A stretch of DNA of 40,395 nt from positions 1 to 40,395 of the forward strand of contig CAMLIK010000016.1 of the NCBI GenBank assembly GCA_946480175.1. Reading direction: 5' to 3'. This document shows positions 1 to 7,387 of this stretch, piece by piece; positions within the stretch are counted from its first letter, which is position 1, and every line of letters begins with the position of its first letter. The position numbers and the translations under genes were made by a program. This DNA comes from an uncultured Gilliamella sp. (GTDB lineage Bacteria; Pseudomonadota; Gammaproteobacteria; Enterobacterales; Orbaceae). The notes beneath the pieces were generated by a model. The model saw only the letters and a program-made list of their open reading frames with translations. It ran no database searches and was not told where the DNA came from.

Positions 1-215
<215 letters not shown>

Positions 216-236
216 GTGCGGCAAGTAGCGCTTGTG

Positions 237-274
237 CCTTGTTTTATATGGATTTTTTTTCATATATTACAAGG
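237..274 (+). repeat. Inverted repeat just after rpsI
   Basis: Two 14-base arms (237-250 and 261-274) pair with one two-base mismatch around a T-rich 10-base loop. In the transcript this is a long hairpin 21 bases after the rpsI stop. There is no T run directly after the stem, so it is not a textbook terminator. It may protect or process the rpsI mRNA 3' end. Confidence 0.6.
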
Positions 275-286
275 TTTAAAAAGAAA

Positions 287-304
287 GTTGTCCTACGGGG
301 CAAC
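287..304 (+). repeat. Seven-base-pair hairpin with UACG tetraloop
   Basis: Bases 287-293 pair with 298-304 (one G-U pair) and enclose TACG, a UNCG-class loop that is exceptionally stable in RNA. The following CTCTTTA is a weak U tract, so partial termination of the ribosomal protein transcript is possible but not assured. Confidence 0.5.
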
Positions 305-1136
305 CTCTTTATACTTGCATTAAGGTATAGTTGGTAGCTTAGCCGAGAGAGCCTTAGTAGTAATGTACTAATTATAGTATATTAATCTACTGAATCTCGA
401 ATGCAAATAGCATAATAAGAATTTGTTTCAAATGTGTAAAGCAAAGGAAACAATAAAGAAAAAGAAACTCAATTAAGTTGAGTATATTAATGAATTGATA
501 AGAGATAAGCAATTGAAAATATCTTCTTGGCAATTCACTTACAACAGTAAGTTGTTAATAATTATTGGGATATTATAATCTATTCAAGGACTCCTTGATG
601 TGATTAGGTTAATCAATAATATTGGTGTTATCGAAATTAACTTGTCTTAAACGAGGTAATTTAAATGAATTCTCCATTATTAAGAACGTTTAATAATGTT
701 TGAGGTCATTTTTACCGTAGTGGGTCATGTTGGTCGTCTTCAATCTCAAGATAGAAAGAAACGAACAAAGGCTAGGAGATAAGAAAACGCTAACATTCAG
801 TGTTAACACATAACAGGAAAAGATAATATATTTTTCTTGTGTTATTGTTTGTAAATCTATAAAAAATATAACTGGTGCTGTTATTAAAAGTACTAATTAT
901 ATTTTTATCTTAAAAATGCTAATCAGCATATTCTATATTCTATTAATTCTATCTTTAATAATAAGATGATACTGTCTTTGTATTACTTACTGGTATTGTG
1001 CCATAAGTAGTCAAATACAGATATTATTGAATTGTTAATTAAATAAACGTACTCAAATAATATGAAGCAATGTTTAGTTTAGGACTGCATAATCTATAAA
1101 TTAAATCCTTGTTTAGTATCTACAACAGTACGTAAA

Positions 1137-1167
1137 GATTAATTTTGTGGTTCCCATAAAATTAATC
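1137..1167 (+). repeat. Near-perfect 14-bp hairpin
   Basis: Arms 1137-1150 and 1154-1167 are complementary over 14 positions with one G-U pair, and the loop is TTC. It lies about 80 bases before the proposed intron 5' splice site. Function is unknown. Confidence 0.6.
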
Positions 1168-2143
1168 ATTTTCAAAAGCATTGTGTGCTTATTTAGAACG
1201 ATAGAAGGCTAAGTTTCCGCACTTGTATCATTATACTTAATGCAAAAGTGCGTAAGCTATTATTGTCATTGTTGAATTAATCCTGTATATAGAAATAAAC
1301 TGGATTAATAGTCAACCTGTCATATGGCTGACAGTAGCTTAGGGATAGTGCGTAGTTGGCAACAACTGGGTACGAAGCTTCCTGACAATGTACCCCCTTG
1401 AGGAATAGCAAGGTTAATCTATATTGTGAAATATTGATTAAGTAATGGCAAGTAGAATGCTGTGAGGGACTAGGCTGAATAGAAAGATGAATGTAATGTG
1501 AACAGATGATAAACACCGTAATGCTGAAAGAGCCAAATCTACTGACAGGCTTTGACCAAAAGGTGACGTAGTCGGTTATTCCTTTTTAACGTGGGAATAC
1601 GCCATCAATATGACTATCGGTGAACAGTCTGCATCTTCACTATTCGTGTGACAATAATGGAACTTGTTAAGCCTGTACGTTTGCCGTCCACAATTCAGCA
1701 ATCGTATATAGAGCGCAAAATTAGGGTCGGCAGGCAGAGCGTAAGTGATGCTGTCGAGCGTGCAGGTAAGGGAGGTTAGAGAAAGCGAATGATTGGCTGT
1801 AATGGTTGATATAGGGTATGAAACATGACCTAACTCGAAAGGGTGCAGACTTCTAACTGGTCTTTCGTCGCAAGATGACAAGCTAATCCTTTGGTGGGTA
1901 ATTACTAATAAATTATTTTAGGCGAGGGATGAGTTAACGAATGCCTAACAGTTTATGAATTATTGGGAAGTAATTCACCTGTGAAACATTCGTCAAGCTC
2001 AAAACTCAATCATTAACCATGTTACAACGTGGTAGAGTTATTTGATTCTTTGAATAACTACCACATGTAACGTGGTGGTTCGGTTGGTAGTTATTCATAT
2101 AGTATCAAGTAATTTCTGCTACTTCTTGTATCAAGAGGTAAGT

Positions 2144-3874
2144 ATGAAAGAGTACACTAAGTATAATGGAAACATTAAACGCAGTCCAGCTCCAGCGACC
2201 TCTGACATGGCGAGGCAATGGCACAATATTGATTGGGTCAAAGCAACAAGACATGTTAAAGGATTGCAGGGACGGATTGCGAAAGCGACACTTGAAAATG
2301 ATTGGCGCAAGGTTAAACGCTTGCAAAGATTATTGACACGCTCAACTTATGCTAAGCAATTAGCGGTAAGGCGAGTGACTGAAAATAGAGGTAAAAGGAC
2401 AGCGGGTGTAGACAAGGTAACTTGGAATACAGCTGAGGCAAAATGGAAAGCTATTGCAATGCTGACAAATAAAGGATATCAACCGCAACCATTAAAACGG
2501 GTGTATATCCCCAAGTCTGACGGAAAGAAGCGTCCTTTGGGCATTCCAACCATGAAAGACAGAGCAATGCAAGCGCTTTATCTATTTGCCCTACAGCCTG
2601 TTTCGGAAACAACGGCGGACAAAGGCTCTTATGGTTTTCGTATTAATCGGTCAACGGTAGATGCGATAACACATATACATCGGATATTCTCACACAAAGG
2701 GCGGAAGACAAACCAACCTGCGCAGTGGGTATTAGATGCGGACATAAAGGGCTGTTTTGACCACATTAGCCATGATTGGTTAATAGCAAATATCCCAATG
2801 AATAAGCGGATATTAACGAAGTGGTTAAAATCGGGCGTTGTGGATATGGGACAGGTGAAGATGACGGAGGCGGGTACACCGCAAGGTGGGATAATCTCGC
2901 CAACGCTGGCAAACATGGCGTTAGATGGCTTAGAAAAAGAGCTTGCCAATCACTTTGGTGAGAAAGCGAGCAGGAAAATCAGGCAACATAAAACGTACAT
3001 GGTCAGATATGCAGACGACTTTATTATTTCAGGGATATCGAAAGAATTACTGGAAGAAAAGGTCATTCCTGTAGTGGAGGAATTTCTCAAAGAAAGAGGA
3101 CTCACGCTATCAGAGAAGAAAACGAAAGTAATGCATATCGGGGAGGGTTTTGACTTTTTAGGTTGGACGGTGAGACAGTTTAACGACAAACTTATCATCA
3201 AGCCGAGTAAAAAGAATGTGCAAGCATTCTATAGCAAGGTAAGGGATAAGATTAAAAAGTTAAGCATGGCGAAACAAGAAGACCTAATAAAGAAACTCAA
3301 TCCAATGATAAGGGGATGGGCTAACTATCACCGAAGTCAAGCAGCGAGCCAGTCATATGGGCGAATGGATGCATTAATATGGCGTGCGATTTGGAATTGG
3401 AGCAAAAGAAGACATAACAAAAAGGGTAAACGTTGGATAAAAGAGAAATACTTTAAAACAACCGCAACTCGGGTATGGAACTTTGGCACAATGATAAAAG
3501 ACCGTCATGGTATGGATAAATGGGTTGAATTATTGCAATGTAGTAAGACAGCAATCAAACGACATATCAAGGTAAAATCGGACTATAATCCATTTTTACC
3601 AGAATGGGAATTATACGGGGAAACACTACACCAGAAAAGGATGTATGAAGAATTTTCACACAGACACAAATGGAGTATGCTGTATAAGACACAAAAAGGT
3701 CGTTGTGGTTTATGCCAACTCCCAATCACAAAAGAGACGGGGTGGCATGACCATCATATTATCTACAAAATGCACGGAGGGATGGACACGCTCAAAAATA
3801 GGGTATTACTTCATCCTACTTGCCATAAAAAAGTTCATGCACTGAAATTAGAGGTAGTGAAACTGGCTTACTAA
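2144..3874 (+). CDS. ltrA: Group II intron reverse transcriptase/maturase/HNH endonuclease
   Basis: This 576-residue intron-encoded protein splices its host intron and copies it into new DNA sites by target-primed reverse transcription. The reverse transcriptase core spans about residues 75-345. The catalytic aspartates are in VLDADIKGCFD (about 198-200) and YADD (289-292), and TPQGGIISP lies at 245-253. The maturase (X) domain follows (about 360-450, with MIRGWANYH). A C-terminal HNH zinc endonuclease carries CGLC (521-524), HDHHI (535-539) and HPTCHKKVH (557-565). All motifs are intact, so the protein should be active. The ATG at 2144 is chosen because AAGAGGTA lies just upstream; a longer frame from 2072 lacks a good ribosome site. 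The gene sits in intron domain IV. The symbol is that of the family prototype. Confidence 0.95.
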   Translation: MKEYTKYNGNIKRSPAPATSDMARQWHNIDWVKATRHVKGLQGRIAKATLENDWRKVKRLQRLLTRSTYAKQLAVRRVTENRGKRTAGVDKVTWNTAEAKWKAIAMLTNKGYQPQPLKRVYIPKSDGKKRPLGIPTMKDRAMQALYLFALQPVSETTADKGSYGFRINRSTVDAITHIHRIFSHKGRKTNQPAQWVLDADIKGCFDHISHDWLIANIPMNKRILTKWLKSGVVDMGQVKMTEAGTPQGGIISPTLANMALDGLEKELANHFGEKASRKIRQHKTYMVRYADDFIISGISKELLEEKVIPVVEEFLKERGLTLSEKKTKVMHIGEGFDFLGWTVRQFNDKLIIKPSKKNVQAFYSKVRDKIKKLSMAKQEDLIKKLNPMIRGWANYHRSQAASQSYGRMDALIWRAIWNWSKRRHNKKGKRWIKEKYFKTTATRVWNFGTMIKDRHGMDKWVELLQCSKTAIKRHIKVKSDYNPFLPEWELYGETLHQKRMYEEFSHRHKWSMLYKTQKGRCGLCQLPITKETGWHDHHIIYKMHGGMDTLKNRVLLHPTCHKKVHALKLEVVKLAY

Positions 3875-3891
3875 AGTTAATTGAAAGGCTT

Positions 3892-3966
3892 GAGCTGTAT
3901 GCGGAGAAATTCGCTCGTACAGTTCTTAGGGGAGGGCGCAACAGTAATGTTGTGTCCTTACCCGAC
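3892..3966 (+). ncRNA. Group II intron domains V and VI
   Basis: Domain V (3892-3925) folds as the standard 34-base hairpin: an 8-bp lower stem (GAGCTGTA with TACAGTTC), a bulge and a GAAA-like cap. It holds the catalytic metal-binding triad AGC. Domain VI (about 3929-3963) is a hairpin with the branch-point A in CCTTACCC. The intron ends at 3966. This is the strongest RNA evidence for the intron. Confidence 0.92.
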
Positions 3967-3991
3967 GTGCAATGCTATACAAATTTGCTTC

Positions 3992-4018
3992 AAAACCCAG
4001 TCTATACTGGGTTTTTTT
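3992..4018 (+). terminator. Rho-independent terminator after the intron
   Basis: AAAACCCAG (3992-4000) pairs with CTGGGTTTT (4007-4015) around a 6-base loop, and the transcript continues in seven Ts. It presumably ends the rplM-rpsI transcript after the intron, since sspA starts 245 bases later with its own promoter-like signal. Confidence 0.85.
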
Positions 4019-4206
4019 ATTACAATTCTAAACGAATTACAATAACACTAATTTTAGTTTTATTTAAATTATAATATATTCAATAAGATAATTATTTTTT
4101 TCGTTTTTATTCTGACTGTATTGATTTTAGTAAAAGTTCAAAAAATACTATTTTTAGAAAAAACAAAAAGAAAATACATTTTTTTTAACAAATTTGTTAT
4201 CCAATT

Positions 4207-4215
4207 TGCTAGAAT
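4207..4215 (+). promoter_or_regulatory. Possible extended -10 promoter of sspA
   Basis: TGCTAGAAT is an extended -10 element (TG, one base, TAGAAT at 4210-4215) about 50 bases before the sspA start, preceded by a very A/T-rich stretch with runs of T (4180-4187). No good -35 lies at 17 bp. The call rests on the extended -10 alone. Confidence 0.4.
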
Positions 4216-4263
4216 AGTAACCATATAAAAACTAATTTTAAATTTTGCATATCTGGAGTGAAT

Positions 4264-4896
4264 ATGGTTGTCGCTGTTAATAAACGTTCTGTGATGACAT
4301 TATTTTGTGATACAACTGACATTTACGGCCATCAGATTCGTTTTGTGCTGGCAGAAAAAGGGGTAGTAGCTGAGATTGAGTTTGTTACAACAGATACTTT
4401 ACCTCAAGAATTATTGGATCTCAATCCATATGGTTCAATTCCAACTTTAATCGATCGTGACCTTACTCTATATGAACCACATATAGCATTAGAGTATTTA
4501 GATGAACGTTTTCCTCATCCACCATTAATGCCGGTATACCCAATTGTTAGAGCTAATTCTCGCTTAACAATGTATCGCATTAAAAAAGAGTGGTATAGTG
4601 CTTACGAAACAATCTTAAAAGATCCTGATAGTAGTGAAGCTAAAGAAGCTCGTAAAAATTTAATAGATGATTTAGTTTCTATTTCTGTCATGTTTAAAGA
4701 AAAAGATTATTTTATGAGTGATGAATTTACTTTGTGCGATTGTTATTTTGCGCCGTTGCTTTGGCGTTTACCGATGATCGGTATTGAATTGCCGAAAATT
4801 GCCGAGAAAAATTATCTTTCGTATATGGCACGTATTTTCGAACGTCCTGCTTTTATAAGTTCTCTAACTGAAGATGAACGAAAGATAAGAGCATAA
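4264..4896 (+). CDS. sspA: Stringent starvation protein A
   Basis: SspA is a glutathione-S-transferase-fold protein without known transferase activity. It binds RNA polymerase and alters promoter use in starvation, stationary phase and acid stress. The 210-residue product begins MVVAVNKRSVMTLFC and contains DIYGHQIRFVLAEKG, LNPYGSIPTLIDR and YLDERFPHPPLMPVYP, close to E. coli SspA over its length. The N-terminal thioredoxin-like part covers about residues 1-85 and the helical part the rest. The ATG at 4264 is preferred over an in-frame GTG at 4258 because it matches the family start and follows CTGGAG at good spacing. sspB follows 50 bases on. Confidence 0.96.
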   Translation: MVVAVNKRSVMTLFCDTTDIYGHQIRFVLAEKGVVAEIEFVTTDTLPQELLDLNPYGSIPTLIDRDLTLYEPHIALEYLDERFPHPPLMPVYPIVRANSRLTMYRIKKEWYSAYETILKDPDSSEAKEARKNLIDDLVSISVMFKEKDYFMSDEFTLCDCYFAPLLWRLPMIGIELPKIAEKNYLSYMARIFERPAFISSLTEDERKIRA

Positions 4897-4946
4897 AACT
4901 AAATTTTTATCTAATGACAGATTAACAATTATACAAGGTAGCCGTT

Positions 4947-5351
4947 ATGGAACTTAATAACATGACTCCTCGTCGCCCTTATATTTTTAGGGCTTTTTAT
5001 GACTGGATTTTAGATAATGAATTAACACCTTATATTGTGGTCAATACTTCAATTAATGGAGTATTAGTACCACAAGAGTTTGTGAAGGATAGTCAGATAG
5101 TACTTAATATTGCTCCTCAATCAGTAGGTCAATATTTGGCAACTAATGATCAAATTGAATTTAATGCTAGATTTTCTGGGGTTCCGCAACATATTGTGGT
5201 ACCAATGGCCGCCATTGAAGCTATCTATGCGCGTGAAAACGGAGTAGGGATGGGATTTGAAGATGAGCCATATTATAAAACCTTAAGGGAAGGTATAAAT
5301 AAACCATCAGAAAAAGCCAAACCGGCTAATCCTTTTCGTGTAGTTAAATAA
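4947..5351 (+). CDS. sspB: ClpXP protease specificity-enhancing factor SspB
   Basis: SspB is an adaptor that binds ssrA-tagged, stalled-ribosome products and hands them to ClpXP. The substrate-binding fold occupies about residues 1-110 (TPRRPYIFRAFYDWILDN, QIVLNIAPQSVGQ, IYARENG). The last residues, PFRVVK, are the short motif that docks on the ClpX N domain. The protein has 134 residues against about 165 in E. coli. The difference is the flexible, acidic linker, which is reduced here to about 25 residues rich in Lys, Pro and Glu. It probably shares the sspA transcript (50-base gap), the usual arrangement. Confidence 0.95.
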   Translation: MELNNMTPRRPYIFRAFYDWILDNELTPYIVVNTSINGVLVPQEFVKDSQIVLNIAPQSVGQYLATNDQIEFNARFSGVPQHIVVPMAAIEAIYARENGVGMGFEDEPYYKTLREGINKPSEKAKPANPFRVVK

Positions 5352-5399
5352 TTATTATAAACTATTTTTAATTTTTTCTAACTAATAACCTAATTTTAT

Positions 5400-5432
5400 T
5401 ATCCTATTTTAAAGCTTGCCCAAAATAGGATA
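5400..5432 (+). terminator. Hairpin after sspB, possible terminator
   Basis: TATCCTATTTT (5400-5410) and AAAATAGGATA (5422-5432) are perfect 11-base complements with an 11-base loop. The following CCTTCCTTTCT is only moderately T-rich. It probably ends the sspAB transcript. Confidence 0.5.
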
Positions 5433-5520
5433 CCTTCCTTTCTAAGATAATATCTATCCTAATAATAGTGAAGATAAATCATATAATGTATGAAAGTAAT
5501 TGTTATTTCATAATTTATAA

Positions 5521-5549
5521 TTGATAATGATTATTATTTCGGCTATAAA
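5521..5549 (+). promoter_or_regulatory. Sigma-70 promoter overlapped by a Fur box
   Basis: TTGATA (5521-5526) and TATAAA (5544-5549) are separated by exactly 17 bp. Bases 5523-5541 match the 19-bp Fur consensus at 14 positions, with the first nine (GATAATGAT) identical, so a bound Fur repressor would cover the -35 and spacer. This predicts iron repression of the ABC genes that follow. The start point would fall near 5556, only about five bases before the ATG. Confidence 0.65.
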
Positions 5550-5560
5550 GTGCTTATTCA

Positions 5561-7387
5561 ATGAAAACAAGTAATTCAAGCTATAGGCTTTGGCAACTCA
5601 CATTTAGATATAAGATAATAATTATTTTTTCTTGTTTATTTTCAATCCTGAGTGTTGCTGCAGCCTTTATTCCTTTTATTTCAGTTTATTATATTGTTTA
5701 CGAAATAATATCGGCGCTAGTTAATCATCAACTATTAAATAGTGAGCTTGTCATTAATTATGGTTGGTTGGCTTTTATTGCAGCTGCGTCTTCAATCTTT
5801 TTTAATTTTCTTGCGCTCTGTTTTTCACATATTGCAGCGTTTAAAACACTCTATCATTTGAAATATAATTTTGTTCGCTATTTATCATGTTTACCACTAG
5901 GATTTTATAGTTCACATTCGAGTGGGGAATTGCGAAAAATTGTAGATGATGATATTGAAAAAATTGAGATTTTTATTGCTCATCAATTACCAGATATCAT
6001 TGGATCATTTGCAACACCTGTGATTATATTAATTATTTTAGCCTTTTTCGATTGGCGTTTAGGATTAGCAACGTTAGTACCAATTATTTTAGCCTATATT
6101 GTGTTAATCAGCGGTTACCGTCGCAAAGATATCAAAAACAATATGCAAGAGTTTCAAAAGCGACTTGTTGATATGAGTAATGCATCGGTGGAATATATTC
6201 GAGGAATAACGGTTGTCAAAGCTTTTAACCAAACGTTTTTCTCATTTAAACGTTTTTATGAATCAATTAAAGCCTATGAACAATATTGCCTTAGGTTTAT
6301 TAATTGCTTCAAATATCATATGGCATTTTTTATCCTTATCTTAAATAACATCTATCTTTTTATTGTTCCAGTAATAATTTTGTTATTAGGTGTGAGTGAT
6401 AATTATGCGAATTTTATTTTGGCCTCTATTTTCTATTTAATCTTCTCATTAGCATTACCAGCACCATTTTTTAAACTTTTGTATGTCTCACAAGGTTTAC
6501 AACGAGCAGTGAAAAGTGTTGAAAATATGGATAATATTTTAAATACCAAGCCATTGGTTGAACCAGAATCTGGCCTTGAAGTCGATAATTATGATATTTG
6601 CTTTAATGAGGTTACTTTCGCTTATGATGCAAATAAGGCAAATGAAGCCCCAGAAAATAATGCATTGAATCATATCTCTTTTGATGCCAAACAGGGAACT
6701 ACTACCGCACTAGTTGGACTGTCGGGAAGTGGTAAAAGTACAATTTCTTTGCTCATTCCTCGTTTTTTTGATCCAAATAAAGGTTCAATAACGATTGGTG
6801 GTGTGGATATTAAGCAAATGAAAAGTGACTATTTATTATCGCTAGTAAGTTTTGTGTTTCAAGATGTTTTTCTTTTTAAACAAACTATTTTAGATAATAT
6901 TAAAATCGGTAAACCAGATGCCCGTTTAGATGAAGTTATTGCCGCAGCTAAAGCTGCTCAATGTCACGAATTTATTGAAAGACTACCTGATGGCTATCAA
7001 TCTGTGATTGGCGCTAAAGGAATGCATCTTTCAGGAGGAGAAATGCAACGTTTAGCAATAGCACGTGCTTTACTTAAAAATTCGCCTATTTTGATTTTAG
7101 ATGAAGCAACGTCTTTTGCTGATCCTGAAAATGAATACAAAATTCAACTTGCCTTAAAAGTTTTGATGGAAGGTAAAACCGTAATTATGATTGCCCATCG
7201 CTTATCGACAATAAAAGATGCAGATCAGATTGTAGTATTAGATAAAGGTAACCTTGTTGAGAAGGGAACCCATGACGAACTCATTGATCGTCAGCAAACC
7301 TATTACAAAATGTGGCAATACTATAAACAAACGTTAGATTGGCAGATGGATGGTTCTAGTCACAATGATGAGGTGGCACATGTTTAA
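5561..7387 (+). CDS. ABC transporter permease/ATPase, YbtP/IrtA-like half
   Basis: This 608-residue fused half-transporter has a six-helix exporter-fold membrane domain (about residues 18-310) and a nucleotide-binding domain with Walker A GLSGSGKST (about 385), Q loop VFQD, signature LSGGE (about 489), Walker B ILILDEATS (about 509) and H loop AHR. The D loop reads SFADPENE rather than SALD. I recall this as typical of the paired YbtP/YbtQ and IrtA/IrtB iron-siderophore importers, which use an exporter fold in reverse. It overlaps the next gene by 8 bases, so the two should form a heterodimer. The Fur-box promoter supports an iron role. No Shine-Dalgarno precedes the ATG, and the predicted leader is almost absent. 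A drug or peptide exporter remains possible. Confidence 0.8.
   Translation: MKTSNSSYRLWQLTFRYKIIIIFSCLFSILSVAAAFIPFISVYYIVYEIISALVNHQLLNSELVINYGWLAFIAAASSIFFNFLALCFSHIAAFKTLYHLKYNFVRYLSCLPLGFYSSHSSGELRKIVDDDIEKIEIFIAHQLPDIIGSFATPVIILIILAFFDWRLGLATLVPIILAYIVLISGYRRKDIKNNMQEFQKRLVDMSNASVEYIRGITVVKAFNQTFFSFKRFYESIKAYEQYCLRFINCFKYHMAFFILILNNIYLFIVPVIILLLGVSDNYANFILASIFYLIFSLALPAPFFKLLYVSQGLQRAVKSVENMDNILNTKPLVEPESGLEVDNYDICFNEVTFAYDANKANEAPENNALNHISFDAKQGTTTALVGLSGSGKSTISLLIPRFFDPNKGSITIGGVDIKQMKSDYLLSLVSFVFQDVFLFKQTILDNIKIGKPDARLDEVIAAAKAAQCHEFIERLPDGYQSVIGAKGMHLSGGEMQRLAIARALLKNSPILILDEATSFADPENEYKIQLALKVLMEGKTVIMIAHRLSTIKDADQIVVLDKGNLVEKGTHDELIDRQQTYYKMWQYYKQTLDWQMDGSSHNDEVAHV

Larger units (their letters stand above)
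216..1247 (+). other. Gene-free, hairpin-rich region between rpsI and the intron
   Basis: No convincing reading frame exists on either strand over about 1 kb. The stretch is AT-rich and unusually full of local inverted repeats: 237-250/261-274; 287-293/298-304 with a TACG loop; 355-370/375-391; 468-472/478-482; 537-542/547-552; 584-589/593-598; 675-683/690-698 (9 bp perfect); and 1137-1150/1154-1167 (14 bp, 3-base loop). Bases 315-329 and 1232-1245 are also complementary over 14 bp with one bulged G, which could close the whole segment. It may be a large structured RNA, a worn mobile-element remnant or simply a long 3' UTR. The sequence alone does not decide. Confidence 0.55.
1248..3966 (+). 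mobile_element. Group II intron (bacterial, ORF-bearing), apparently full length
   Basis: The 3' end is diagnostic. A 34-base domain V lies at 3892-3925, starting GAGCTGTATGCGG and ending GTACAGTTC, with the catalytic AGC at 3893-3895. A domain VI stem follows with an unpaired A seven bases from the end, and the intron terminates in GAC (AY rule). The 5' end is placed at GTGCG (1248), matching the GUGYG rule. Bases 1255-1260 (AAGCTA) can pair with a downstream TAGCTT to close a domain I helix. Bases 1378-1420 carry the domain I stretch common in this intron class (GACAATGTACCCCCTTGAGG). The length, 2.7 kb, is usual for introns whose protein has an HNH domain. It lies in the sense direction of rpsI, between the stop codon and a terminator. 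The 5' boundary is less certain than the 3' one. Confidence 0.85.

Noticed and set aside
216-220. GTGCG directly after the rpsI stop as the intron 5' end
   Set aside because: It would leave about 1.9 kb of RNA before the intron ORF, far more than usual. The GTGCG at 1248 is followed by recognisable domain I sequence and gives a normal 2.7-kb intron.
315-406. A tRNA-like fold (7-bp closing stem, GGTATAGTTGGTAG resembling a D arm)
   Set aside because: There is no T arm, no 7-base anticodon loop in the right place and no GTTC box. The closing stem is A/T-rich and may be chance.
665-703. A 12-codon reading frame (MNSPLLRTFNNV) after GAGG
   Set aside because: Spacing to GAGG is long, the codons overlap the 675-698 hairpin, and nothing supports expression.
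1277-1881. Two minus-strand reading frames of 79 and 101 codons
   Set aside because: They lie antisense within intron domains I-III, with no ribosome sites and no protein-like composition.
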